DNA of 64,000 nucleotides, from the IMG/VR virus record IMGVR_UViG_3300009008_000005, positions 62,001 to 126,000 of that record; one strand, written 5' to 3'. This DNA comes from a virus. Below, one piece after another: positions 29,982-38,113 of this stretch. The notes beneath the pieces were generated by a model. It had not been told where the DNA came from. It did no database searches and saw only the letters and a list, made by a program, of their open reading frames with translations. Within the stretch, counting starts at the first letter, position 1. The number at the start of each line of letters is the position of its first letter. A program made the translations under genes and the position numbers.

Positions 29982-30994
29982 AGAAGTACATTCTGCTCGC
30001 CGCCGTGTTCTCCATCGTCATCGCCGGGTGCCTGGGGCCCGCCGAGGTGCAGCCGATCGAGGAGATCGGTGCGAACGAGACCGCCTTCGTCATCCCCCTG
30101 GAGGGTGCGTCGAAGGACTCCCAGGGTCGGTTCATGTCCGAAGAGTTCCTCCAGGAGAACAAGGTGGCGGGCAAGCGAGTCGTGATCCCGGTCCGCAAGC
30201 GCAAGATCGGCCGGGGGTGGTGGAATTACGAGTGGATCCCCACGATCAAGGTGATCCGGGTGGACCGCACCCCGATCACCATGCGAGTGGACATCCCCGT
30301 GGAGAGCCGGGAGAGCATCGGCTTCAAGGTGGGCGTGAACTTCACAGGCGTCATCGAGGAAGACAACGCCGCCACGTATCTGTACTGGTACAACATCAAG
30401 CCGTTGGCGGAGGTGATGCAGACCAACGTCTACGGGCTGTTCCAGAAGGAGCTGTCCGCAGGCTTCGGGAAGCTGACCATCGATGAGTGCCGGGAGCAGA
30501 AGATCGACGTGGTCAACGGAGCCTCCGAGACCGTCAAGACCTTCTTCGCAGGGAAGGGGATCACCATGCTCAACATCGGACAGGCGGAAGGCCTGACCTA
30601 TGTGAGCCAAGATCTCCAGGACTCCATCGACAACGCCTACATCGCCAACCGGAAGCTCGAACGGGCACAGGTCGATGCCGACACGGTGAAGATCCAGGCG
30701 GCAGGTGATGCGGCGGCGAAGATCGAGACTGCCAAGGGCGATGCGGAGGCTGTGCGAATCGCAGCCGCTGCTGAGGCAGAGGCGAACATCAAGGTCGCCG
30801 CCTCGATCACCCCGGAGTTGGCCCTCTGGCATGGCGTGAAGAAGTGGGGTGGCATGCTGCCGATCACCCTCATGCTGAGCGGCGGGATCGACGGGGGCTA
30901 TGACGAGGTGCTGGATATGAGCACCTTCATCCCCGACCACCAGCCGTCTCCCGCACAGCCGGAACCGGAACCGCTAGCAGGTGGCACCCTGTAG
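29978..30994 (+). CDS. SPFH/band-7 (prohibitin-like) lipoprotein
   Basis: 338 residues. Lipobox IAGC (Cys18), then an SPFH-type beta domain (TMRVDIPVESRESIGFKVGV) and an Ala/Glu-rich coiled coil (about 210-270) ending in VAASITPELALWHGV, as in stomatin/HflK/prohibitin proteins that build membrane microdomains. Lipid anchoring is unusual for this family. A role in superinfection, lysis timing or host FtsH control is possible. Confidence 0.8.
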   Translation: MKKYILLAAVFSIVIAGCLGPAEVQPIEEIGANETAFVIPLEGASKDSQGRFMSEEFLQENKVAGKRVVIPVRKRKIGRGWWNYEWIPTIKVIRVDRTPITMRVDIPVESRESIGFKVGVNFTGVIEEDNAATYLYWYNIKPLAEVMQTNVYGLFQKELSAGFGKLTIDECREQKIDVVNGASETVKTFFAGKGITMLNIGQAEGLTYVSQDLQDSIDNAYIANRKLERAQVDADTVKIQAAGDAAAKIETAKGDAEAVRIAAAAEAEANIKVAASITPELALWHGVKKWGGMLPITLMLSGGIDGGYDEVLDMSTFIPDHQPSPAQPEPEPLAGGTL

Positions 30995-31020
30995 CGACCG
31001 GGTGAACCTGGCGTAACGAG

Positions 31021-31042
31021 AAAGGGGCTTCGGCCCCTTTTT
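31021..31042 (+). terminator. Rho-independent terminator
   Basis: AAAGGGGCTTCGGCCCCTTTTT. Confidence 0.85.
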
Positions 31043-31062
31043 AGGTATAAGAAGATTGAACC
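31043..31062 (+). promoter_or_regulatory. Phage promoter
   Basis: AGGTATAAGAAGATTGAACC, abutting the terminator T tract. Confidence 0.75.
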
Positions 31063-31078
31063 CTAAATAGGAGGTGAC

Positions 31079-31624
31079 ATGGACTTCGAGGAACTTCGCA
31101 AAGACGTGGTCGGCACCATGCAGGTCCGACAACTCACACCAACAACGTCAGGTTTCGTCTTCCAGACGGAACCCCTCTACACGGACTACGAGGGAGTGCT
31201 CTACGACCTCGGAGCCATGACTGTGGACATCAACCTGAAGAATAGCATCGTGCGGGTGTCTTCGGACACTACTCCTGAGGGGGAGAGTCCACACCCCCAC
31301 GCAGATCCCTATGGCGTCCTAGACATGGGATACCACGGAATCGTCCTGTGGGAGTGTATCAGCAGCGGGGAATACAGGTCTGCTGTCCAGCTGCTCCTCG
31401 ATATCCTCACAAATATCACCGACGACATCACATACAGGTCCATAAAAGAGTGGCCCAAGATCGAACCGAACCCGGACGGGCTCAAAATGCTCCGTGTCAT
31501 CCAAGCCCTGGCGAACGTCACAGTGCAGGTCCAGCCTGCCGCCGTTTCACAGGAGGAGTGGGAGGCCATGAGCCGGTATGAGAAATCACAGTGGTGGCTC
31601 AACTGGGCGATGGAGCGGAGCTGA
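31079..31624 (+). CDS. E2-like fold candidate lacking catalytic Cys
   Basis: 181 residues. Resembles the 31697 protein: strands, then HPHADPYGVLDMG and a helical GEYRSAVQLLLDIL. The cysteine of the partner motif is absent, as in inactive UEV-like variants. Fold assignment is inference. Confidence 0.55.
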   Translation: MDFEELRKDVVGTMQVRQLTPTTSGFVFQTEPLYTDYEGVLYDLGAMTVDINLKNSIVRVSSDTTPEGESPHPHADPYGVLDMGYHGIVLWECISSGEYRSAVQLLLDILTNITDDITYRSIKEWPKIEPNPDGLKMLRVIQALANVTVQVQPAAVSQEEWEAMSRYEKSQWWLNWAMERS

Positions 31625-31627
31625 GGG

Positions 31628-31661
31628 AAAAGGTACGGGCCCGTAGGGGCCCTACCTTTTT
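31628..31661 (+). terminator. Rho-independent terminator
   Basis: AAAAGGTA...TACCTTTTT enclosing GGGCCC stems. Confidence 0.8.
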
Positions 31662-31662
31662 A

Positions 31663-31682
31663 GGTATAAGAAGAGTAGTCAA
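31663..31682 (+). promoter_or_regulatory. Phage promoter
   Basis: GGTATAAGAAGAGTAGTCAA, abutting the terminator. Confidence 0.75.
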
Positions 31683-31696
31683 TCAGGAGGAAGCAC

Positions 31697-32446
31697 ATGA
31701 ACCGATATAAGATTCAGAGACAACTGCAGAAGGCCTTCAGCGGGAGAGGACCGGTGAAGAGCCTCACGTTCCCCAGTGACAGTCGCATCATCTTCAAGAC
31801 GAAAGTCATTCCCATCGTCGCAGATGGGATCACCCACAAGCTTGGCCCCTACACCGTCGAGATCGACCTAGAATGGAGGGAGGTAAAGCTCCTCACGGAC
31901 AACGACTACGACGGCTACGACTACGTAGGTACGCACCCTCACGACGACGGCGGAGGTATGTGCATGGGGAATGGGACCCACCTCTTCAAGACCCTCCTGG
32001 ATGAGAGAAAGTTCGAAGAGGCTATCCAACTCCTCCTGGTCCACATGCGGACCTGGACTCCGAGTGACGACATGGTACCCCTGTGGGTCTGGGGTGGGGT
32101 CGCACCCATGGACTTCATGACCGACAGGTTCTGCGACGAATACTGGCCCATACCGCTTCATCGCATCCCGAAAATGAATGGGAGTATCGTCTTCCCAAAG
32201 TTGCGCTCGGATCCCAACGATGTCGAGGTGGAGCACTTCACCCTACTCGGCGACGTGAGTGAGGAAGTCTATAGCGGTGGTGACACCGCCTTCATCCGAT
32301 TCGTTCGCAACACCAAAGCACGGAGAGCCACCGCAGAAGTGTTCGACCGGAAGACTCCCGGTGGTCCACTCAAGGCGTGGAAGCGCTTCTGCATGGGTGC
32401 CGAAGCTTGGGGCGAAACCTGGACCTCAAGGAGGGCTTACATATGA
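31697..32446 (+). CDS. E2-like (RWD/UBC-fold) candidate
   Basis: 249 residues. Beta meander to about 65, then HPHDDGGGMCMG (80-91) with Cys89 and a helical FEEAIQLLLVHM, the H-P-H...G-x-C layout of prokaryotic E2-like proteins. About 115 further residues are unassigned. No E1 or JAB partner is in the window. Paralogue of the 31079 gene. Confidence 0.55.
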   Translation: MNRYKIQRQLQKAFSGRGPVKSLTFPSDSRIIFKTKVIPIVADGITHKLGPYTVEIDLEWREVKLLTDNDYDGYDYVGTHPHDDGGGMCMGNGTHLFKTLLDERKFEEAIQLLLVHMRTWTPSDDMVPLWVWGGVAPMDFMTDRFCDEYWPIPLHRIPKMNGSIVFPKLRSDPNDVEVEHFTLLGDVSEEVYSGGDTAFIRFVRNTKARRATAEVFDRKTPGGPLKAWKRFCMGAEAWGETWTSRRAYI

Positions 32447-32847
32447 CCGTGTGCAATAAAACTGATCTCACGAAGCTGCAGACCCTCGCACAGGACGTGC
32501 AGCAGCTGGTCGAGCAGTACTTCGATACGTACTGCAAGGCGGGCGATCCCTACACCACTGAGGTAAGGAGCCTTCTGGAGAATTTTCTCACTCTGTACCT
32601 CCAGGATGGCGAAGGCAGCATCTACCTCGGAATCGGACAGGGTCCGGACCCCTCCGTCGTCGAAGTGTGGCCCTCCGGGGATGCGTCCTTCTCGAAGCTG
32701 AACGACCTCTGCGACCTGCCCATCGGCGCACGGTGGGCTTTCCATATTCCGTCCGAACTCTTCAGCCCGAACTGTCGGCCTGGGTACGGGTACACCGATA
32801 ACAAACCGTACATCCCGGCCTGCTACAGTGGAGGAGAAATAGTATGA
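32443..32847 (+). CDS. Small protein, ARW family
   Basis: 134 residues. AAGGAGGG precedes the ATGA-overlapping start. Ends with LNDLCDLPIGARWAFHIPSE, shared in outline with the next gene and with the minus-strand 34854 gene. Function unknown. Confidence 0.65.
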   Translation: MTVCNKTDLTKLQTLAQDVQQLVEQYFDTYCKAGDPYTTEVRSLLENFLTLYLQDGEGSIYLGIGQGPDPSVVEVWPSGDASFSKLNDLCDLPIGARWAFHIPSELFSPNCRPGYGYTDNKPYIPACYSGGEIV

Positions 32848-33221
32848 GCAATGAACTCTGCAAACTCCAGGTGTTCGCAGGAGGCCTGCGGCAGCACTTG
32901 AAGGCCTTCGCAGGAACCTTCTCCGCCAAGTACCGACCGTCCAGCTACCAGATCCGAACCTCTGCGGAGGCGTACTTCCGCAAGTCGTTCCCCGGCAACC
33001 TGCTCCCCGCTGTCTGCGGGGTGTCGATGTCCACATATGCTGGTGATCCGAACATGTTCGAACTCTACCCCGCCACCGAGCCAGGGGCGGCGAAAGTCAA
33101 CAAGATCCTCGGCCTCCCCCACGAGGCAAGGTGGACCATCGTGCTCCCCAGGACCATCCTGGAGGCCAACCCGATCCTGGGTGCGCCAAGATCTGGATTC
33201 GGACGGGTGCGTGGTCCGTAG
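32844..33221 (+). CDS. Small protein, ARW family
   Basis: 125 residues. VNKILGLPHEARWTIVLPR aligns with the upstream gene. Tandem duplicate. Confidence 0.65.
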   Translation: MSNELCKLQVFAGGLRQHLKAFAGTFSAKYRPSSYQIRTSAEAYFRKSFPGNLLPAVCGVSMSTYAGDPNMFELYPATEPGAAKVNKILGLPHEARWTIVLPRTILEANPILGAPRSGFGRVRGP

Positions 33222-33273
33222 ACCTCTACTCACGGGTGCCCTTCGGGGTGCCCGTGGGCCCATGAGGTTTTTA
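33222..33273 (+). terminator. Rho-independent terminator
   Basis: CACGGGTGCCC / GGGTGCCCGTG stem inside CCTC/GAGG, then TTTTTA. Confidence 0.75.
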
Positions 33274-33294
33274 CGGTATAAGGCTGACGTAGAC
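33274..33294 (+). promoter_or_regulatory. Phage promoter
   Basis: CGGTATAAGGCTGACGTAGACC. Confidence 0.65.
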
Positions 33295-33307
33295 CACAGG
33301 AGGTAGC

Positions 33308-33607
33308 ATGGCGTCAAAAGTATTGATCTACGGAAAGCCTTGTACGGGGAAATTTACAATGGTGGCGGGCATGGGTTACATGGAGCAGCTAAGGGGTAGG
33401 ACTGTATTTGTCCTAGACCCTGATATCGGAAAGGAGCCCATAGATATCCTAGAGTGGATGTCAGAGAATGCTGACAGGTTCGACACTCTCGTCGTCGTAA
33501 TGCAAGAGCATATGCGGAACCCCGACAAGCTGCAGGGCGAAGATAAATCCAGCATCCTCAAGGAATTCGACACCGCCTTCAGGGTGGAGAGGGTAAAGGT
33601 GAGGTGA
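33308..33607 (+). CDS. Short P-loop-like protein
   Basis: 99 residues. GKPCTGKF (9-16) resembles Walker A but has Phe where Ser/Thr is expected, followed by a Walker-B-like VFVLDPD. Possibly a degenerate NTPase domain. Confidence 0.55.
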   Translation: MASKVLIYGKPCTGKFTMVAGMGYMEQLRGRTVFVLDPDIGKEPIDILEWMSENADRFDTLVVVMQEHMRNPDKLQGEDKSSILKEFDTAFRVERVKVR

Positions 33608-33608
33608 C

Positions 33609-33815
33609 ATGAGAGATCCTGACGAAAGTATGCTCAGGGGGACCTTGCGTTCCACCCTTGAGAAGAGATGTGCCTCCTACTGCATGGATGACCCCGAAGA
33701 CCGGGAGCATGCCGTAGACGAACTGGAGGAGGCCATGCTGAAGTATATCGGTGTCGTCTGCCATAACCTTCGAGTACGCTGGAACGAGATGCGTGACGCA
33801 GAGGAGCTACTATGA
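33609..33815 (+). CDS. Small acidic helical protein
   Basis: 68 residues, acidic helices, unassigned. GGTGAGGTG precedes the ATG, two bases after the previous stop. Confidence 0.6.
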   Translation: MRDPDESMLRGTLRSTLEKRCASYCMDDPEDREHAVDELEEAMLKYIGVVCHNLRVRWNEMRDAEELL

Positions 33816-34321
33816 GCCCTACACCGAACTTCCAAGCACGTTCTTCCATGGCTGCGGAGAACTTCCGTAGCACTGCGGACTTTCTCCTGGAGACTCAGGG
33901 TTGGACTCTGCATGGACCTGATACAATGGTCACCAATGGAGTCCGTATCTCGCAGATCGCCACAGGGAACATCACGAACCCGTTCTACTTCCTGTACCAC
34001 GGGTCCTACTCCGGGAATCGCCCCGGGCTCCGTAGGAGCGACACCGCACGGAAAGCTATTGCATCAGGATTCCTCCTGCGGGCTATCCGTGTCATTCCCG
34101 TCATCCTCGTGACTACACATCTCCCGGAGAGAGGCACAACGACCAAAAAGATGCTTCAAGCCGCCATCGAAGCTTGTGCGATCTACGACATCATCTGCAT
34201 CCACGACGTCGAAGACGTAGAACGGCTACAGGTCTATCGTGAAGCCGAAAACAGCACACAGTGCGACACAAGTCGGGCCTTGAAGTGGTTCTCCAGGTAC
34301 AGGTGGGCTTACGATGAGTGA
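33812..34321 (+). CDS. Unknown protein
   Basis: 169 residues, alpha/beta pattern (IRVIPVILVTTHLPE), not assigned. ATGA overlap with the previous gene. Confidence 0.6.
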   Translation: MSPTPNFQARSSMAAENFRSTADFLLETQGWTLHGPDTMVTNGVRISQIATGNITNPFYFLYHGSYSGNRPGLRRSDTARKAIASGFLLRAIRVIPVILVTTHLPERGTTTKKMLQAAIEACAIYDIICIHDVEDVERLQVYREAENSTQCDTSRALKWFSRYRWAYDE

Positions 34322-34367
34322 TGACTGCAAAGAGTGTGGATGTAGCAAGGGTACCAGGCGAGTCTAG
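34314..34367 (+). CDS. Cys-rich 17-residue ORF
   Basis: MSDDCKECGCSKGTRRV. Starts by overlap with the previous stop. May be a microprotein or translational bridge to the next gene. Confidence 0.3.
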   Translation: MSDDCKECGCSKGTRRV

Positions 34368-34417
34368 TAGAACAACGTGAGACGCATAGGGCACAGTACG
34401 CACGAGACCAACTCAAG

Positions 34418-34603
34418 ATGAACTCACTGCTGCGAGAACTGAACCTGGCTAAGCACGTCATTGGGATGTGCCGTAACCAGCTCCGTGAGTTCGTAGCCAT
34501 CGAGGAACGAGGGACGGATTACGCAAAGCTCCACGGCCCAGCAGTTATACAAGCCGCTCTCGACGCAGTGGAGGACTTCTATGAGCGAGGAAAAGAAACC
34601 TAG
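34418..34603 (+). CDS. Small helical protein
   Basis: 61 residues from ATG 34418. The frame is open and protein-like for another 19 codons upstream without a standard start. Unknown. Confidence 0.5.
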   Translation: MNSLLRELNLAKHVIGMCRNQLREFVAIEERGTDYAKLHGPAVIQAALDAVEDFYERGKET

Positions 34604-34826
34604 AGTCCTGAGCAAGGAACTGGTGGACCTGTCAGATCAGGGCTACAGAATGTCCTACGAGGACCAGAAAACATTCCTTCAAGCCATCGTTGAAGGGTCT
34701 AGCCGTCTTGGGATAGAGGCTAAGAAGATAAAGCCTAAGGAGGTAAAGAAGAAGGCCGTGCCTCCTAAGAAGCCTAAACCTGTCGGCTCTCGCCTAACCA
34801 GAGTAAAGAAAAGGCGTAAAGGCTAA
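34581..34826 (+). CDS. Small basic protein with C-terminal GSRLxRV tail
   Basis: 81 residues. Acidic/helical N-terminus, Lys/Pro-rich middle, and the ending GSRLTRVKKRRKG, a tail shared with seven other proteins here. Overlaps the previous gene by 23 bp. Confidence 0.6.
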   Translation: MSEEKKPRVLSKELVDLSDQGYRMSYEDQKTFLQAIVEGSSRLGIEAKKIKPKEVKKKAVPPKKPKPVGSRLTRVKKRRKG

Positions 34827-34850
34827 ACAAGGGGGCTACGCCCCCTGTTT
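34825..34850. terminator. Terminator between convergent genes
   Basis: AACAAGGGGGC TACG CCCCCTGTTT; symmetric enough for both strands. Confidence 0.75.
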
Positions 34851-34853
34851 ACC

Positions 34854-35162
34854 TCATGGTTCCTCTCCCCGAAGCTCTGCAGGGATACTGAACATCCAGC
34901 GGGTGTTGGCCGGTCTTCCCGACCACTTGTTGAGGATCACGAAGCTCTCCATGTTGCGAGGCATGATATCAAGCCTTCCGTCCAAATCCGAAGGCATGAC
35001 GCACACCCGAACACGGGCCTTCTTGTCCTTGACCTTATGGCGGAGGATGTTCTCGATCACGGGACGGAACATCTCGAATGGTACAGGTGAGCGGAGAGCA
35101 GCGACCCTCGTCTCCAACTCCGTCTGTACCTCGACAGCCAACTCCGAGTACTTCTCTATCAT
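34854..35162 (-). CDS. Small protein, ARW family
   Basis: 102 residues from ATG 35162 (GGAGAGGAG upstream). Ends FVILNKWSGRPANTRWMFSIPAEL, related to the 32443 and 32844 proteins. Confidence 0.6.
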   Translation of the reverse strand: MIEKYSELAVEVQTELETRVAALRSPVPFEMFRPVIENILRHKVKDKKARVRVCVMPSDLDGRLDIMPRNMESFVILNKWSGRPANTRWMFSIPAELRGEEP

Positions 35163-35440
35163 CGTCGACTCCTCTCCACGTCCTCCTCCACAAAACGCAT
35201 CCAGCATTCCGAAGGATCCGGGATAGAGCACCCGAGTTCACCAGGGTCACCAGGTTGCGTCCAATCGCAGAAGGACGGTTCGTCGCCAGCTCCGAAGAAC
35301 ACGCCCCTCGGGCATTCGCCTCCTCGGAGGTCACAGACCATGTCGGCCAGAGCGTACTTCACCTCATCGTCAACGGACCGGATCATCCGGTGTGGAGTCC
35401 TAAGTGACCTGCCGCTCACGTTATCGTCTCGTTGTGGCAT
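35159..35440 (-). CDS. Small Cys-containing protein
   Basis: 93 residues, four to five cysteines in the C-terminal half (FCDW, LGCS, ECW). Resembles the C-terminus of the next upstream protein. Unknown. Confidence 0.55.
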   Translation of the reverse strand: MPQRDDNVSGRSLRTPHRMIRSVDDEVKYALADMVCDLRGGECPRGVFFGAGDEPSFCDWTQPGDPGELGCSIPDPSECWMRFVEEDVERSRR

Positions 35441-35945
35441 CGTGTCCTATCTCCTGCTCTACGTTCTCCAGCTCCGCTGCTATCTGCGTCGCAGCCCTTC
35501 GCTGAGCGAGGAGGATCCAGCAATCCCTTGTGGGATCCTGCTGGCATCCATCTCCGTCGAAGGTGCAGAAATCTCTGATCTCCGACGTGGGCATGTTCTC
35601 CTCGTCATGAAACCGGTTCAGAGGGCACCCATCAGCGTCAGCTAGGAAGTCTGCGAGGAACAGGTTCATGCGGGTCCGCTCATCGAGGTTCGCACGGAGC
35701 CGTAGGTTGTCCAGAGACAACTCAGTGACGGGTCGAGCAGGTCGGACTCCTGCAGGCTCTTCCGCCACGTCCACCAGGTAGGAATCCAACTCATCGATGC
35801 GGGTACCAGCGAGGACCTCATTGGCCTCCCACCGGTATGTAGGTCCGGATGCCTGCCTCGAACCGGAAGGACCAAGCATGCTCGACCCACCGGAACCCGG
35901 TCCAGTCCTCGGTCCTTGATACACATTGTCATCATCTATCGGCAT
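35421..35945 (-). CDS. Unknown protein with Cys-rich end
   Basis: 174 residues. Gly/Ser/Pro-rich N-terminus, C-terminal FCTFDGDGC..DCWILL similar to the downstream protein. Own promoter at 35971. Confidence 0.55.
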   Translation of the reverse strand: MPIDDDNVYQGPRTGPGSGGSSMLGPSGSRQASGPTYRWEANEVLAGTRIDELDSYLVDVAEEPAGVRPARPVTELSLDNLRLRANLDERTRMNLFLADFLADADGCPLNRFHDEENMPTSEIRDFCTFDGDGCQQDPTRDCWILLAQRRAATQIAAELENVEQEIGHDATTRR

Positions 35946-36624
35946 TTTTCCATCTCTCCTCTGCTGCATTCCATACTGATTCTCTTATACCCGATGCAGC
36001 TATCTCCCGAGCCGTTGTCTTGGCTGGGCCTTCTTTACGTCTACGGAGCCTCTTGAACCTACTCCCAGGCTCGTCCAAGAAGTCTATCGACCACTTGATC
36101 TCGATCTCCTGTTCCTTGGGTTTTTCCTCAGAGAATAGTTCCAGGCGTTCTAACCCAGCCAGATTCCCGAACCCCATCAGTGGACGGCGTAAAGACTCTC
36201 GCCAGTTGTAGTCCTCCATAGCGGACTCCCTCACACCAGGTGCAAACGCATCACCATTGAGGTTCGGTATACCTGCAACCGTCTGTTCCCAGGAGGAATA
36301 AATGATCCCATTCCTATTGGGGTTAGGTCTACGGAAGTCGCCACCCTGTCCGTGGAACCAGGGCTCGGGCTTCGGCGGAGTCCAGAGGAGGCTAATCGAA
36401 TCCCGATCCATCCAGGGCTTTACGAGCAAGGAGTAGTGCCGATACCACGCCTCCATCTGTTTCTGATATGCCCTGTATGCATGGAGAGCTTCTGCGAGGT
36501 TCTGATAGATCCGATCTGACCTCACGGCAGTACGTGGATGCAAAGGTTCGGTCGGGTGCTGCACGATAGAGGTGTCGAAGAATCGTGGATTTACGTTCCG
36601 GTAGTAGCTCTCTGGGATAGGCAT
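35932..36624 (-). CDS. Unknown protein with internal GSRFKRLRRR motif
   Basis: 230 residues, Trp/Tyr/Pro-rich. GSRFKRLRRRKEG lies about 32 residues from the end, the same motif that ends other proteins. The last 13 bp overlap the next gene. Confidence 0.55.
   Translation of the reverse strand: MPIPESYYRNVNPRFFDTSIVQHPTEPLHPRTAVRSDRIYQNLAEALHAYRAYQKQMEAWYRHYSLLVKPWMDRDSISLLWTPPKPEPWFHGQGGDFRRPNPNRNGIIYSSWEQTVAGIPNLNGDAFAPGVRESAMEDYNWRESLRRPLMGFGNLAGLERLELFSEEKPKEQEIEIKWSIDFLDEPGSRFKRLRRRKEGPAKTTAREIAASGIRESVWNAAEERWKNADR
35971..35993 (-). promoter_or_regulatory. Phage promoter (minus)
   Basis: CGGGTATAAGAGAATCAGTA, inside the end of the 35932 gene and upstream of the 35421 gene. Confidence 0.6.
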
Positions 36625-36801
36625 CTACTCCTCCGCTGTGAAGGGCACAACCTCTGAGCCGGGGTTCTCATCCGATACGTCCTGCGCCTCTTCCCGTGTG
36701 GAGAAGGCATTCCACCAGCCCGTTGTTGTGGTCCACCCGTAGTTGAAGTGATCCCACCACATTCCGGCCTCATTCCGCACAAGGTACAATGCCTCATCCA
36801 T
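36625..36801 (-). CDS. Small Trp-rich protein
   Basis: 58 residues, starts MDEALYLVRNEAGMWWDHFN, with GGAGGTGTGAG before the ATG. Acidic end. Unknown. Confidence 0.65.
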   Translation of the reverse strand: MDEALYLVRNEAGMWWDHFNYGWTTTTGWWNAFSTREEAQDVSDENPGSEVVPFTAEE

Positions 36802-36812
36802 CTCACACCTCC

Positions 36813-37046
36813 CTATCCGTTGTCGTTGTGACTGGCCCAGTGATCGAGGAGCCGTATCATGTCGGCCTTGCTCTTCGGCGTGGGTTTGGAAAAGATCTCG
36901 GCGTCGTGGTCATCACAAGGGGTGTAGCCGCAATCGCCTTCCTTGTCCCAGTTCCGCTTGCGGCGCTTGGCCTCCTTGAGTGATCCTACGTAGTCGAACC
37001 CACAAGAGCCTTCGCAAGGACAGTAGTAATCAACTCTATAAATCAT
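36813..37046 (-). CDS. Small Cys-rich protein
   Basis: 77 residues with CPCEGSC and CGYTPC pairs, probably zinc binding. Ribosome site GGAGGGGAGC. Confidence 0.6.
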   Translation of the reverse strand: MIYRVDYYCPCEGSCGFDYVGSLKEAKRRKRNWDKEGDCGYTPCDDHDAEIFSKPTPKSKADMIRLLDHWASHNDNG

Positions 37047-37198
37047 GCTCCCCTCCTCTCAGCGACTGGTTTCATAAGCTCTAGGCACGCATAACCCAGC
37101 ATCCCCATGAAGGCCACGGCCCCTAGCGGATAGAGCATTACCATGGTTAGGTTATAGACCCACGTAGAAGGCTGCTTCCTATAGCTCTTGTTGATCAT
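37043..37198 (-). CDS. Small membrane protein
   Basis: 51 residues with one transmembrane segment (about 15-42). GGAGAGGAAG precedes ATG 37198; the stop overlaps the next start (GCATGA). Confidence 0.6.
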   Translation of the reverse strand: MINKSYRKQPSTWVYNLTMVMLYPLGAVAFMGMLGYACLELMKPVAERRGA

Positions 37199-37484
37199 CT
37201 TCCTCTCCTTCTAGGCGGAACGACCCTACACCAACGCAGGCTAGGTAATACCCGCCCCCTACACGGTCCAGAACAACGCAGGGGACCCACTTATGGGACT
37301 CTGATTTTCGAGCCTCAGGACCGAAGTCAGTGACACGAACCTCTACAACCTCTCCCCACGATGTCGTCATGGTCGGAGGAATCGGAGGCGCTGCGCAAGC
37401 CTCTGACTCGAACATCACCGCCCAGATCACTAGGGCGATAATGACTGCGTAGAGAAGCGCACATAAAGCTTCAAGTATCTTCAT
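37179..37484 (-). CDS. Small exported or membrane protein
   Basis: 101 residues. Hydrophobic signal/anchor (LCALLYAVIIALVIWAVMF), then a beta-rich soluble part. Overlaps both neighbours. Confidence 0.6.
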   Translation of the reverse strand: MKILEALCALLYAVIIALVIWAVMFESEACAAPPIPPTMTTSWGEVVEVRVTDFGPEARKSESHKWVPCVVLDRVGGGYYLACVGVGSFRLEGEEDDQQEL

Positions 37485-37908
37485 TTTTACCCTTCTTGCG
37501 GGGCTGTGCCTCATCGAGCCATGCGTCCACCTTCTCTGTTTCGATCTGCTTGCGGGCGGCGGCGATGTAGCGGTCAAAGAACGCCTGGAACGCCTTGGCA
37601 CCACCTTCGTTTATGCACGCCATCTCCAGCGCCAGACGAAACGCCTGTATCTCAGCCAGATGCCGCTTACAGTCGTCCACGTAGTTCCCTAAGGTCTTCC
37701 TCAATAGCTCCATCTCCCACTGCTTCTCCAAGACGAGAAGGGTGGCTCCCTGCTCCATGGCGATATCTGAGGCGAGGGCATGATTATCTGTTATTCCTAT
37801 AGGGAGATCTTCTGGCCACCACCCGGCGTTATCGTCGGAGAAGTCATAGAACTCCCTCCCCTCAGCAGCCTCACGAGTGGCAGCATAGTACTTTCTAAGT
37901 TCAGCCAT
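37471..37908 (-). CDS. Helical unknown protein
   Basis: 145 residues from ATG 37908 (GGAGGAATCTG upstream). Long helices, basic end (PRKKGKNEDT). Unknown. Confidence 0.6.
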   Translation of the reverse strand: MAELRKYYAATREAAEGREFYDFSDDNAGWWPEDLPIGITDNHALASDIAMEQGATLLVLEKQWEMELLRKTLGNYVDDCKRHLAEIQAFRLALEMACINEGGAKAFQAFFDRYIAAARKQIETEKVDAWLDEAQPRKKGKNEDT

Positions 37909-38113
37909 CAGATTCCTCCGGGAAGATGTTGTAGACCCGCACAAGGATGATCTTCCGGTTAGCCGGTAGACCACCGTATTTCTTTAGCCAGTAGTTCTCT
38001 ACCTCCGAGTCCAGGCAGCGGTCTGGATCGATGCTAACCGGGACGTCTATGATCTCTGTATCCCACGTCATGTCCTCCCACGCACGGAGAACTTCACAAC
38101 GCCATGTACTCAT
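37901..38113 (-). CDS. Small unknown protein
   Basis: 70 residues. Its ribosome site AGGAGGGAG is formed by the Arg-Arg codons ending the upstream gene. Alpha/beta, unassigned. Confidence 0.6.
   Translation of the reverse strand: MSTWRCEVLRAWEDMTWDTEIIDVPVSIDPDRCLDSEVENYWLKKYGGLPANRKIILVRVYNIFPEESDG

Noticed and set aside
29645-30940. 431-codon minus-strand ORF
   Set aside because: Antisense of the SPFH operon; no ribosome site and it crosses the plus-strand promoter.
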